In this document: positions 29,648 through 41,011 of the stretch, piece by piece
Layout of the letters: the number at the start of each line of letters is the position of its first letter
Position numbering within the stretch: position 1 is the stretch's first letter
From: Coix lacryma-jobi var. lacryma-jobi
Taxonomy: Eukaryota > Streptophyta > Magnoliopsida > Poales > Poaceae
Direction: 5' to 3'
Length of the DNA: 64,000 nucleotides
Assembly: GCA_009763385.1 (NCBI GenBank)
Contig: CM019823.1
Span: forward strand, 94,375,104-94,439,103
Made by a program: the position numbers and the translations under genes
The notes under the pieces: generated by a model
The model's input: only the letters and a program-made list of their open reading frames with translations
What the model was told of the DNA's origin: nothing
The model's database searches: none

Positions 29648-30480
29648 TTGCGAGGTCATATTTTCGCCATCACGGGCGGATCCAACTTGGAGCAGGAAAG
29701 TAAAAGGGCAAGAAGGGACTATCATCAAAGGGTCCAGACCGTATCACCAAGACTTCCGTTGAACAGACCAGCCTGTTCACTAATACCGATAAGTTTCGAC
29801 GAATCAGACTTCAAAGTTCGCGACAATCCACATTGCGATGCTTTCGTTGCCACAGCTAACGTGTCCGGTTTCACCTTGCACAACATCCTGATTGACACAG
29901 GCAGCTCAGCCGATATCTTGTTCGTTAAAGCTTTCGAAGCGATGGGAATGGACAGGCGGAGTTTGGACCCTGCCGGCAACTCGTTGTATGGGTTCGGAGG
30001 AAGGAAGATCGACGCTATCGGTAAAAAGCAAATCCCGGTGTCTTTCGCCGAAGGAGAAAGAGTGTGCACCGAAATGGTGACTTTTGACATAGTGAACATG
30101 GACTACCCTTACACTGCCATTTTCGGTAGAGGCTTCACCAACAAATTCAATGTTATTATCAAGCAAAGCTATTTATGCATGAAAATGTCGTCCCCTTTTG
30201 GCGTCATTACTGTGCACGGAGATCAGCAAGCTTCCAAGAATTGAGGGCAAGCCAACCCCTCGTTACAGCCTATTGAACAAGGTGGCAAAGAAAGACGAAA
30301 CACATGCAACTATCGAAGAGCACGTCATCGCTAGCTCGCCAGAATGTAAGGCTGGAGCAGCCTTGGAGACGGTGAGAATCCCACTTGCAGCTTCAAAGCC
30401 TGAAAGAACTGTGCATATCGGTTCAAGTATGCCGTACCCACATTGGTGTCTTTACTCGTAGACAATGATGATATTTTCGC
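29648..30480 (+). pseudogene. Gypsy-3 protease region
   Basis: The open stretch to 30244 starts near GHIFAITGGSN, matching Tat-1 GVILAITGGSN, and holds the aspartic protease motif LIDTGSSADILF followed by SLYGFGG, YTAIFGRGFTN and SYLCMKM. All have close Tat-1 counterparts, so Gypsy-3 belongs to the same Tat lineage but is a different family. Sequence to 30480 is the degenerate linker to RT with frame breaks. Confidence 0.85.
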
Positions 30481-32659
30481 CTGGTCAGCAAATGATTTGC
30501 AAGGCATCAGCAGGGATCTCGCTCAGCATCATTTGAATATAGCAAACAGCTCCAAGCCTATGAAGCAAAAGCTAAGAAAAATGTCTAACGAAAGAGCAGA
30601 TAGTTAAAGCGGAAGTGCAAATGTCTGAAGCAGGAGTGATTTGCCCAGTCCAGTACCCCGAATGGCTGGCAAATGTAGTCCTGGTGAAAAAGAAGAATGG
30701 AAAATGGCGAATGTGTGTCGACTTCACCGACCTCAACAAATGCTGCTCGAAGGACCTGTATCCTTTGCCGCATATCGACAAGCTGGTCGATATCGCAGCC
30801 AGTTGTGAAATAATGAGTTTGTTAGATTGTTTTTCAGGCTATCATCAGATATGACTGCATCCTGACGATGAGGAAAAAACAAGCTTCATCACACCCACCG
30901 GCACATATTGTTACCTACGGAGGCCGGAAGGGCTACGAAACGCAGGCCCAACATTTTCGCGGATGACGGACAAGATCTTTGAGAGCCAGAAGGAGAAGAA
31001 AAACCTCTTGGCTTATGTTGATGACATAGTAGTCAAGAGCGATAGGGAGGAAGACCATCAAGCAGACTTGTTGGAAACTTTTGGCAATCAACGCAGAAGC
31101 GGCTTGAAGCTCAACCCAGACAAATGTATTTTCGGCATAAAAAAGGGCAAGCTCCTGGGTTGTCTAGTATCCGCAAGGGGAATCGAAGCCAACCCCAACA
31201 AAATAACGGCGATCATTAACATGCAGCCACCCACGAGCGGCAAGCAAGTGCAAAAGTTGACCGGAAGGCTAGCGTCCTTAAACAGATTCATCGCAAGATC
31301 CGCTGAAAAAGGTTTGCCTGTCTTTAGAACCTTGCGCAGCTCCGACCCTTTCGATTGAGGAGAAGAGCAGCGACAGGCCTTCCAGCAGCTAAAGGAGTAC
31401 CTAACAAGGCTAACAACGTTATCCAAACCGTCAGCGGAAGCGACGCTATTATTGTATCTCGCAGCATCTCACGCAACCGTTAGCGCAGTGTTGGTGGAAG
31501 AAAAAGAGCACGAAAACAAGATGACACAATTCCCAATCTACTTCATCTCTGAGGCCCTGTCAGGAGCAAAGCTAAACTATTCAGAGTTGGAAAAGATAGC
31601 ATACACGGTGGTGATGGCTTCAAGGAAGCTAAAGCACTACTTTCAGTCTCACCACATCATAGTCCTATCAGCCCGACCGGTAGAAGCTCTATTTCGTAAC
31701 AACGAAGCTATCAGACGAGTGGGCAAGTGGGCAGCGGAGCTGAACGGATACGTGATTGATTTCCAGCATCGGTCAGCAATCAAGTCCCAAGCGTTAGCAG
31801 ATTTCATAGCAGATTGGACTCCTGCAGCTTTCGACACTGCCCTCGAGCTCGAGGAGCCGGTATGGATAGTGAATTATGATGGCGCTTGGGGAATGGCTGG
31901 AGCCGAAATCTCGGCGATTTTAACCCTGCCAAAAGGACCGAAAGTCAGGTTCGCCGCAAGGCTGCAATTCCTTACGACCAACAACACCGCCAAATATGAA
32001 GCAGCGCTGCTGGGTTTACGAAAGCTATGAGCAATTGGAGGCAAAAGATGCATAGTCAAATCAGATTCCCAGGTGGTCATCGGCCAAGCCGAAAAGGAAT
32101 TCACGACGAAAGAACCAGAACTGGCCAAGTATTTAGCAGCGATCAGAAGAATGGAAAAACATTTCATAGGCCTCACTCTCCGCCACATCCCAAGAGCCGA
32201 AAACACAGAGGCGGACAAGTTGGCAAAGGCTGCAGCGCAAAACCTGCCACTGCCGCCAGACGTGTTCTACCAGGTCCTCTCGGCCAAAGCTGTAAAAGAA
32301 GAGGAAGATCACCTGAGTTCAGTTCACGCCATCGCCAGCGATGACTGGAGGTCGCAGATATTCGCCTACTTAGTCGGGACATACGAGCCTGAATCTAGAA
32401 AGGGCGCCGAAAGGATGGCTAGCAGAGCGAAAGGCTACTCAATCATCGGGGAGCAGCTCTAGAAGAGCGGAATTATAGCACCGCTGTTGAAGGGCATAAG
32501 CAGGCAAGAGGGCATACAGTTGCTCCAAGAAATGCACGTCGGAATGTGCGGTGAGCACAGGGGACCTCACGAAATAGCACACAGAGCAATGAGGCAAGGA
32601 TTTTATTGGCCTTCCGCCGCCACAGATGCCAAAGAACTGGTCAAGTGGTGCAAAGGTTG
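30481..32659 (+). pseudogene. Gypsy-3 RT, RNase H and start of integrase
   Basis: RT parts: GVICPVQYPEWLANVVLVKKK, WRMCVDFTDLNK, LLDCFSGYHQI, then AYVDDIVVKSD with the catalytic pair intact. RNase H parts: NYDGAWGMAGA (Asp; Tat-1 has YVDGAWG), NNTAKYEAALLGL (Lys before Tyr where Tat-1 has Glu, so a catalytic residue may be lost), KSDSQVVIGQ and NTEADKLAKAAAQ. The integrase finger begins (HVGMCGEHRGPHEIAHRAM...CKGC) and is cut at 32659 by the Athila-like LTR. Stops lie near 30604, 30854, 31356, 32028 and 32460. Confidence 0.88.
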
Positions 32660-33916
32660 TGTTGACACTTATTAACTCTTATTATTAAAGGTCAATTAAA
32701 CATAAAAATGGATAAATATATAAACTCCACCTTAGTATAGGGTTTAAAAGTAATAAATTCCATGAGTTTTGGTGAATTGTGAATCTGCAGGGAATAAACA
32801 TGGAAACATCCCTCAATTGCTTCCCCTAGAAGGAAACCGACGGGAGATAACGCATTCGTCAAGTCAGAAATCTTCCAGAAGACTCTAGAGGACACCTGAA
32901 GACACCACGAGGCGGGACACCCCGAGCCACCTCAAGGTGGGACCGACCGGTCTGTTGGTCCCACTGGTCGGTCCCCCCAGGGCGCCACTGACCTCCCCCT
33001 TCTGGAATCTTCCTCTACCACCTTTGAGGATCAATCTCAGCCCTACGTAAAGTTGGTTTGATCTAACGGTCGCGGTTGATTCCTCAGGGCTATATAAACA
33101 GGCCCCCAGGCCCCAGGCCAGATAGAAGGTCCCTCTTCAGAAAGTCTACGCCTGATTCAGAAACCTTAGAAGAGACTTCAGGAGTCAGCTTTCAAGTAGA
33201 AGACTAGATACCTCCTCTAGTTAGGATTAGAACCTAGTCTTATACTAGAACTAGAAGAGAGAGAGACAGGAAGAGATCAAGAAGGAGCTCCGGCTTGTCG
33301 GATCAACTTCTTCATCTTGTACCTGTGGATTCAAGTTCTTCGTCAACTTGCTTCAACGATTGTTTCGGTAATCAACCTCTATATTTAAGTTTGAGCTATT
33401 GTTCTTATTATTCATAAGGTTTATGACTCTCTTTTGAGTACTTTAATTCTAGTCGCGCTAGAGTTAGAGTAGTTGGATAGTGTAAGCGTGGTGCTTAGAC
33501 TTGATAGCTCATAGTTGCCTCCTATAACGCCAGTAGTAGTGGTTGTTCGCAAGGGTGACTCTTATAGCCATGTTGATTCTTCTATAGTCCACTCACCCGT
33601 GTGTAGGCTCGGTAGGATTATACATTTGCATAAAAGAATCATACTCTGTTTGTAACCTTTTATGGCAATTTCCCCACTAAGAATAATATAAACATATGAC
33701 TCTTAAGTTGGATTTAGATAACCTTAGTGATCCCCTCTATGCTTTTAGCTTCTCCGTCCTTGTTAGCTACTCAGGGGTTATACTCTTTAAGACTTAACAC
33801 TATCCGTTCCTTTGGGTTCGATATTAAAACTGGGTTACTCTGGTGAAGTGCTACATCGTTAGATTTTATCTGTGCGCTTGCGGATAAAGTAGAGTGTGCG
33901 TTAATTTATACCAACA
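32660..33916 (+). repeat. Athila-like 5' LTR
   Basis: It begins TGTTGACAC and ends ATACCAACA. It contains TATATAA at 33091 and a CpG-rich inverted-repeat patch near 32940-32980 (gaccgaccggtc, ggtcggtcc). No long coding frame. Confidence 0.85.
33091..33097 (+). promoter_or_regulatory. Athila-like LTR TATA box
   Basis: TATATAA in cagggctatataaacaggcc, a clean core-promoter candidate with a transcribed leader downstream. Confidence 0.7.
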
Positions 33917-33924
33917 AGCATTTC

Positions 33925-33942
33925 TGGCGCCGTTGCTGGGGA
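33925..33942 (+). promoter_or_regulatory. Athila-like primer-binding site
   Basis: TGGCGCCGTTGCTGGGGA, eight bases inside the LTR end. It closely matches the Asp-tRNA primer site used by Athila and many Tat elements. Repeats of the type ctttatacttttatc lie just downstream (33987-34040). Confidence 0.8.
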
Positions 33943-34045
33943 ATGGTAGATCATTTTAAGTCTTAAGTTTAACCTTGTATTATACTTTTATCCTTTATAC
34001 TTTTATCCTTTATACTTTTATCTTTTATCTTTTATTCTTTTCACA

Positions 34046-34723
34046 ATGGATTTCTCAGAGCCAATCACTAGCTCCACAGATTCCATTCCACTGAACCAGT
34101 ATACCTATCGCACTGTCGTAGACTTAGAGTTGCCCAAATCTGCTAAGCCTTTCCTTTCAGACAACTACGAGCTACGCACATGCTTGATAGAAATGGTTCA
34201 GAATCAAACTTTTTCAGGCTTAGAAGACGAAAATCCACACATTCACTTAAATGAGTTTGAACAAACCTGTGCGTGCCTACACATTGCAGGCATGTCTGAC
34301 GAAACCCTTAGATGGAATCTTTTTCCATTCTCTTTAGAGGGAAAAGCCAAAACATGGTACCTTCAAACTGCACCAAGTAAAAATGGGGATTGGAAAGAAC
34401 TCTGCTCTAGCCTTTGCTTAGAATACTTCCATGTCTCCAAAATTGTTTGTCTTCGCTTAGAGATTTTGTCCCTCATCCAAGAAGATGATGAGTCTCTAAT
34501 TGCAGCCTGGGAAAGATTCGATAATCTTGTCCGCTTTGGTCCAGCCTTATCTATTCCAGACCCTGTCTTACTTCAACACTTTTATAATGGTCTGAATAGA
34601 AAAACTTCTAATTACCTTAACTTAGCTTCAAACGGATCATTTCTACATACCCCAGCCTCTAAGGCAAGAGAAATGTTACAAAACTTATCTCAAATTACTC
34701 CCACTCCTGAAGTTAAACCATAA
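34046..34723 (+). CDS. Athila-like gag capsid region, 225 aa
   Basis: ATG in a good context after the primer site. The protein contains the retrotransposon gag capsid pattern: HLNEFEQTCACLHIAGMSDETLRWNLFPFSLEGKAKTWYLQ, then WKELCSSLCLEYF and LIAAWERFDNLVRFGP...LLQHFYNGL, as in Athila-type gag. It stops at TAA 34721-34723, while similar sequence continues in frame for a further ~80 codons, so the stop truncates a longer gag-pol. No zinc knuckle is seen before the break. It would form virus-like particles; this copy is probably dead. Confidence 0.8.
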   Translation: MDFSEPITSSTDSIPLNQYTYRTVVDLELPKSAKPFLSDNYELRTCLIEMVQNQTFSGLEDENPHIHLNEFEQTCACLHIAGMSDETLRWNLFPFSLEGKAKTWYLQTAPSKNGDWKELCSSLCLEYFHVSKIVCLRLEILSLIQEDDESLIAAWERFDNLVRFGPALSIPDPVLLQHFYNGLNRKTSNYLNLASNGSFLHTPASKAREMLQNLSQITPTPEVKP

Positions 34724-36689
34724 GAATCACTAGAAGTAAATCCAGAAGCTGAGCCTATATCCATTCCTAATCATGAACAAACCTCAGCCTTAATTCCTAG
34801 TAAGAGGGAAACCTCAATCTTAGGAGACACCTTTGATTTCGAGGATGAATATTTTACCGAATTTGGTAATACCTCGAAATATCACACAATTAGGAAGCCA
34901 CAAAATCGAAAATCATCACTTGAAAAACTTACTGATAAGGCCTACGAAGGGACTAGCCTCTATAATTAGTCATGAATGGTTAGAAGAATCAGAGCTTTCC
35001 ACTGAAATAATCCGCTTAAATTCACCTTCTACACACATTCAATGCCAAATCCATCAACAACCCTTCGAAGCTCTCTATAATCCTGTTGTGGGAACCAACA
35101 ATATGCCTGAAACCTTTGCTCAAGATTTATTAAAACAAATGCCACTTACCCCAACAGCTAAATTGTTGAAAAGCCCTTCAGGACATGTTATTCCTAGTAC
35201 AGGGATCATGTTTGTCCTGCCTATCACTGTAGATAACACTCCAATACAATTAAGCTTCTATATCTTTGATATTAAAGAGTTTAATCTTCTGATAGGCCAA
35301 CCACTTAAACAACTCATTCATGAAGGTCAAACAGGGATCTTAAACTTCTGTCTTGGGAAAAATCTTAAAGGAACCATACCTATCACTCACTCTCTAAACG
35401 CTGAGAATGAGTCATGTCCTGAGCTAGATCCTATGGAAGAAATTAAGGAAGCATCTCTTGAAATAATAAATGAACCTGAATATGAAGAAGATGCACAGTT
35501 TTTCACTGAAGAAGAGGATGACACACCAAATCCAGATCCTCTAGACTCCTTAGAAGAACCTCCTAAACCTCCCATAGAGTTAAAACCCTTACCCTCTGGG
35601 CTTCGATATACTTTCTTGAATAATGATCCAGAGTTTCCTATGATCATAAATGATAATCTTACTCAGGAACAGACTTCTAGGTTGATCACTGTCTTAGAAA
35701 AGCATAAATCAGCTTCTGGCTATTCACTCCACAACCTAAAGGGAATCAACCCCGCTTTCTGCACCCATCGCATTCCTACTGATCCTAACATATCACCATC
35801 TAGAGAGCCACAACGCAGGCTTAACAATGCGATGAGAGAGGTAGTAAAGAAGGAGGTTTTGAAACTCTTACACGCCGGGATCATGTATCCTGTGCCACAC
35901 AGTGAGTGGGTGAGTCCTGTCCAAGTTGTGCCTAAGAAGGGAGGCATGACTGTGGTAAAAAATGAGAAGAACGAATTAATTCCACAAAGAACTGTTACTG
36001 ATTGGAGAATGTGTATTGATTACAGAAAATTAAACAAGGCAACGAAGAAAGACCACTTCCCGCTACCTTTAATAGGCGAAATGTTAGAATGGTTAGCCAA
36101 TCACTCTTTCTTTTGTTTTCTTGATGGATATTCTGGATATCACCAAATCCCAATCTACCCAGATGATCAAAGCAAAACCACATTTACATGTCCATACGGA
36201 ACTTATGCTTATCGCCGAATGTCTTTTGGATTATGTAATGGACCTGCTTCTTTTCAAAGATGTATGATATCTATATTTTCTGATATGATTGAAGAAATCA
36301 TGGAAGTTTTCATGGATGAATTTTCTGTTTATGGAAAAAAATTTGATGATTGTCTTGAAAATTTAGACAAGGTTTTGCAAAGATGTGAAGAAAAGCACTT
36401 AGTCCTTAATTGGGAGAAATGTCACTTTATGGTTAAAGAAGGTATAGTGCTAGGTCACTTAGTGTCTGAACGTGGAATTGAGGTAGACAACGCTAAAATT
36501 GAAGTAATTGAACGTTTTCCTCCAGCGATTAATGTCAAAGGAATTCAAAGTTTTCTTGGCCATGCTAGTTTCTTTCGTAGGTTTATAAAAGATTTTTCTC
36601 ACATTGCTAGACCGCTTACAAATCTTTTGGCCAACGATGTTCCTTTTGAATTTGATGATGCATGCTTAGAATCTTTTAAACACTCTTAA
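34724..36689 (+). pseudogene. Athila-like protease-like and reverse transcriptase region
   Basis: A long open stretch from 34833. The protease-like part (IQCQIHQQPFEALYNPVVGTNNM...NLLIGQP) lacks a canonical D-T/S-G; YNPVVG sits at that position. RT parts: RRLNNAMREVVKKEVLKLL, WVSPVQVVPKKGG, WRMCIDYRKLN, FCFLDGYSGYHQI and RRMSFGLCNGPASFQRCM. The catalytic box reads FMDEFSVYG: the second Asp is replaced by Glu at 36318-36320. The frame stops at 36687-36689 within the RT-RNase H linker. Confidence 0.9.
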
Positions 36690-37140
36690 GAAAAGCACTC
36701 ACCTCTGCACCTATCATCCAACCTCCTGATTGGTCTCTACCCTTTGAGATCATGTGTGATGCAAGTGATTTTGCTATAGGAGTCGTGCTAGGACAATATA
36801 AAGATAAAAAACATCATGCAATTGCTTATGCCAGTAAAACTTTAATAGGACCTCAACTTAATTATGCAACTACTGAAAAAGAACTTCTGGCTGTTGTTTT
36901 TGCTATTGACAAGTTTAGATCTTATTTAGTGGGATCAAAGGTGATTGTTTTTACTGATCATGCTGCACTAAAGTACCTGCTCACTAAGAAAGATGCTAAG
37001 CCACGCTTGATAAGATGGGTTTTGCTTCTCCAAGAATTTGACTTAGAAATAAAAGATAAGAAGGAGTAGAAAAATCTGTAGCTGATCACCTGTCTAGAAT
37101 GCATTTTGAAAATCCTCATGAATTGCCTATAAATGACTAA
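36690..37140 (+). pseudogene. Athila-like RNase H
   Basis: After a frameshift near 36690 the RT-type RNase H is readable: [16 protein letters not shown] (Asp), [20 protein letters not shown] (Glu) and [12 protein letters not shown] (Asp). It breaks again at about 37066, where the reading of ADHLSRMHFENPHELP requires another frame. Confidence 0.88.
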
Positions 37141-37999
37141 CTCAGGGATGACATGCTTTTTCAAGTCTCTAGATCTGACCCCTGGTACGCAGATATTGTC
37201 AATTTTATAGTTGCAGGGTATGTACCACCAGGAGCAAATAAGAAGAAGCTGATCTATGAGAGTAGGATCCACATATGGGATGATCCATATCTATTCAGAG
37301 TATGCTCTGATGGATTACTCAGAAGATTTGTGCCAACTGAAGAAGGAATCAAGATCATTGAACGTTGTCACTCTTCACCATATGGAGGACATTGTGGGGC
37401 ATTCCGAACACATGCGAAGATCTGGCAAAGTGGATTTTTCTGGCCAACTATGTACCAAGACACAAAAGACTTTGTCCGGAGGTGTGGACCATGTTAGAGG
37501 CACAATAGCATCAACACCAGAGATGTCATGCCACTCACCATCAGCCTTTAGATTGAGCTCTTCGATTTTTGGGGAATTGATTACATGGGACCATTCCCTA
37601 AATCAAGGAACCATGAGTACATCCTGGTTCCTGTCGACTATGTCTCAAAATGGGTCGAAGCGGTGCCATGCAGGTCTGCTAATGCAAGAAACTCTCAGAG
37701 GATGTTCGAGGAGGTGATATTTCAAAGATTTGGAGTGCCTAGGATGGTAATTAGTGACGGGGGAACACACTTTATTGACAAAAGCTTTCATAAATATCTG
37801 ATAAATCATGGGATCCATCACAATGTTGCCACTCCCTATCACCCTCAGACAAGTGGCCAAGCAGAAACGTCAAACAAGCAAATCAAGAATATACTGCAGA
37901 AAACGGTCGACGAGATGGGAACACAATGGAAAGATAGACTACCCGAAGCACTGTGGGCTTATCGTACTGCCTACAAAGCACCACTAGGAATGTCTCCTT
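37141..37999 (+). pseudogene. Athila-like integrase, truncated
   Basis: Zinc finger: CHSSPYGGHCGAFRTHAKIWQSGFFWP and CGPC, then TAG at 37494-37496 where Gln is usual. Core: [10 protein letters not shown] (Asp), [11 protein letters not shown] (Asp) and [13 protein letters not shown] (Glu). The sequence runs to APLGMSP and then switches to Copia C LTR at about 38000. The C-terminal part, any following ORF and the 3' LTR are missing. Confidence 0.9.
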
Positions 38000-39252
38000 G
38001 GGGGAATTCTTGGAGGTGTCTCTCTCATTTTGTTCCTGTGAGAGAAGGCTAGGGTTAGGGAGAGTTGGCTCTTGTTCTTGAGCTTTTTGCCATCCAAGCT
38101 TTGTGTTGCTAGGATTGGCTTGTAGCTCGACACCGAGTACTTAATCAATCATCCATTCCTCTGAATCCAAGGATCAATTTCGTGGTTGAATTCACGTTTT
38201 GAATTTGTTCTTCGCGTTCTTCTTTTCTCCATGATTTTCCCCTCTCTCGATCTCCCTCTACGCAGCGTCTTTTGCGATTCCGTTTGAATCAACTTGTTCT
38301 TTGATGTGAGGAGAATATTTCCACCGGAGGAATTCATCTCTACCCTCATGAACAAGTACATCGGGTCGAAATAATTTTTGTTCTTCGTTCTTCCCCTTTT
38401 CTAGTGTTCTTCGGATTTCTCACGGATTAGTTGGGTTGAAGCGATGATATCCTAGGATTAGCATTCCAACACGTAGAAGAACACTTGGGAGAAGTTTGGT
38501 TGCAGCCCCATTCGATTTGGTGAAGATCCAATCGATTTTGGTTTTGTCCCGTGGCGTTTTTGGGCGTTCTGGGCTGTGGCGGACTGTCCGCCCCTTGGTC
38601 GCGGACTGTCCGGCCATCGGGCTTGGCCAGACCAGAACGAGCGCAGCGCGCACTGCTCACGGTCACTTTGACCGGCGGACAGTCCGCCGTAAAAGGCGCG
38701 GACAGTCCGCGAGTCGCGCAGGGCTTTGCACCAGCGTTGCTGTTTTTGCAGCTTGGCCGGCGGACAGTCCGGCCCCCTCGTGGCGGACAGTCCGGCTCAC
38801 ACCGGACAGTCCGGGAGCCTGACGGCAGACAGTCCGGCAACCTGCAGTTTGTGCAGTTTTAGTGTTTTTGCTCTCCCGGCTTTTCCGCTTCGCTTTCGGA
38901 CTTCTCGTTTGCTCCTAGAGTTCACCTAGGAACCTCTCTAACTATCTTTGCTACGTGTTAGCATAGGTATTTGGAGGAATCCCGACGTAGCCCTCTATCT
39001 ACATTTGGGAGTCGGTTTTTGGGGCCGAACTTGAGTTGGAGTTTTGGGAGTTTTGGTTTGCTCTCTTGTGTAGTGCCTCGCTGTGATCCTAGGGATCATC
39101 CACCCTCTTCCAAGGGTCGTGGGCATCGCATTTGAGTCCGAAGCATTTGGGGTTGATTTTGTTGGGACAGAGGCCGTAATTTTGAGAAAGAAATTTTAGG
39201 CTCCCATTCACCCACCCTCTGGTCGCCTTGCTTTAGCATTTTTTGTCCTTCA
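38000..39252 (+). repeat. Copia C LTR, 5'-truncated
   Basis: The 3' ~1.25 kb of a Sirevirus-type LTR ending ...TTTTGTCCTTCA. The 'ggctcccattcacccaccct' end and the 'cctagggatcatccaccctc' block match Copia A. It holds CGGACTGTCCG and CGGACAGTCCG copies at 38578-38840. The U3 part, where the hairpin array would be, is missing. Confidence 0.82.
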
Positions 39253-39253
39253 A

Positions 39254-39266
39254 TTGGTATCAGAGC
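39254..39266 (+). promoter_or_regulatory. Copia C primer-binding site
   Basis: TTGGTATCAGAGC one base after the LTR end CA at 39252. Same type and spacing as Copia A. Confidence 0.9.
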
Positions 39267-39271
39267 CAGTT

Positions 39272-39782
39272 ATGGATCTCTCTACCTTAACCGGTTCCGG
39301 ATCCACGAAGGCAACCTTTTGAGAGCGGTTTTGTTTCCGACTTTGCTTGTCGAGGTGTTTGAGCTTTTATCTTGATAACACTAACGGTGCTTTTAGAAAG
39401 TGCACCAAGTTCTTCTTCAAGTATGTCTTTGTCTTTCAGCTTGAATGTTTCCAAGGACGACATCTTGGGAAGAAGGAGGAGTGCAGTTGATGAGAGGGAT
39501 CGCGAGGTGAACGATCTGCTGAACCTTCTACGACATGACGAGCTTTCACCGGAGGATCTCCTACGTCAACTTGGCAAGTCCAAGAGAGGTACACTTGCTT
39601 GTGGTCTTGTGGCTTTGCACAACCTATATGAGGCTTGCTCTAGGGATGTTGAGCTTTGTGATACCTTGCGTAGAAAGGTAGAAAAATTAAAATGCTCCAT
39701 TGCTAAGTTGAAGTCTAGTGCCTCTTTGCCTTGCACCTCTTGTAGTAACATGGTTAGGAAGAATGATGAGCTTACAAAAGCG
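39272..39782 (+). pseudogene. Copia C gag fragment
   Basis: A short ATG start (MDLSTLTGSGS) breaks after about 16 codons. From about 39420 a gag segment is readable: SFSLNVSKDDILGRRRSAVDERDREVNDLL, then a coiled-coil LCDTLRRKVEKLKCSIAKLKS and a C-T-S-C motif. This is the middle region of Sirevirus-type gag. It is cut at about 39782, where Tat-2 3' sequence begins. Confidence 0.75.
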
Positions 39783-39984
39783 ATAAGCGAGCCTCGCTAA
39801 AAGAAAAGGGGTGCCACTGTTTTAGTAAACACCTCTCTTAAATGAAAAGTGAGCCTCGAGGGTCAAATATCTTTTTACTCAAACTGCAAAAAATGAATAG
39901 CATCTGCACGGAACAACCTTACAAATTATTTGCTTCTGTACAAAGCAACTACAGTAGGATATACACTCAATAGAAAGCATAAAA

Positions 39985-40536
39985 TTACAAGAAACCATCA
40001 CCATCCTCAATCAACATTAAATCATCAAAACCCTCGCCACCCTCCTCAAATCCTATATCCACCGGAACTATGGGTCCCCACAACAAACGAGCCACAGGAA
40101 CAATTGGCAATTCCCCGGGCAAAACCCTCGGCCTATACATATATCTCCGACCTACATCACTAACTTCCGAAGGTTCCTCTTTCGGAATCACAAGTGAGTC
40201 GTCCGGACCCAAATCAAGATTGCTTCGCCCAAACAAGTAATCCAGAGCAGTATTCTCATCGATATCATCATCAATAACAGCTTGCGCGAACGAAGAAGAA
40301 CCAAACAAAAAACGTGTAGCCTGTCGATCAGTATAATCTGCCTCGTGCCAAAAACGACTCGACCTGCTATTCTTCAAATCGTACCTTCGCACCTTCGACC
40401 ACCAAAAACGTTCAAACTGCAGCGAAGGGAGTTTAAGCCTAGCTCGAGTCCACGATTCACCAGTTATAAAAACATCTTGATAATTTAGCATCAGCGGCGT
40501 CACATCAAATACTTCTAGCACAGTTCCATCAGGAAC
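39985..40536 (-). pseudogene. Tat-2 antisense gene, exon 3
   Basis: 183 codons and stop, intact, after acceptor gaaaatgcag. Strongly similar to Tat-1 exon 3: the VPDGTVL start, then LNYQDVFITGESW, FWWSKVRRYDLKNSRSSRFW and an LPGELPIVP stretch. The tail differs most. Called pseudogene because exon 1 of this copy carries three stops. Confidence 0.75.
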
Positions 40537-40643
40537 CTGCATTTTCACATAATTAAAAAAGTATCTCAGTATCACAAAGTCATTTCCCACTACCCAACAT
40601 ATTACAAAATGACACTCGCTTGAGCTACACCCATTTTTCACAC

Positions 40644-40928
40644 CTGCTCGGCGCCCCCATGCCCTTCCGCCCTAGCTTCGCCGGCTGTAGCATCCAAATC
40701 CTCGCCGATCGCAGCATCCAAAGTCTCCACAGTTACAGAAGGTCCAGCGGCAGACACTTCGACCATCGTCGCCTCTTCCACGTTAGCCTCTCCAGCGACA
40801 GGGGCATCCTCAGCCGAGGGTACCGCCTCCGCTGGTGGAACCTCCGCAGAATTGGGCGTAGGAGCAGACTTGGAGCATCCCGCAACGTCTTCAGTCGCAG
40901 TCGGCGAAGGCAGCGCGTCTTTCTGAGC
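40644..40928 (-). pseudogene. Tat-2 antisense gene, exon 2
   Basis: 95 codons between acceptor cttttttgcag and donor CAG|GTGTGA, phase 0 on both sides, no stop. Ala/Glu/Val-rich like Tat-1 exon 2, but with 15 more codons. Sequence similarity is lower than for exons 1 and 3, so this looks like a flexible linker. Confidence 0.7.
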
Positions 40929-41011
40929 CTGCAAAAAAGACCACAGAATTAAATACCAACATTTTCATCCATGAATAGAAACAAGAAACGAACATCTCAT
41001 ACAGTGGATAC

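Larger units (their letters stand above)
32660..37999 (+). mobile_element. Athila-like Gypsy element, 3' truncated
   Basis: A 1257-bp 5' LTR, an Asp-tRNA-type primer site, gag and a broken pol follow in order. The element stops within the integrase at about 37999, where Copia C LTR sequence begins, so the 3' LTR is gone. It inserted into the integrase of Gypsy-3. The expected 5-bp target copy before it is GGTTG (32655-32659); its partner is lost. Confidence 0.85.
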
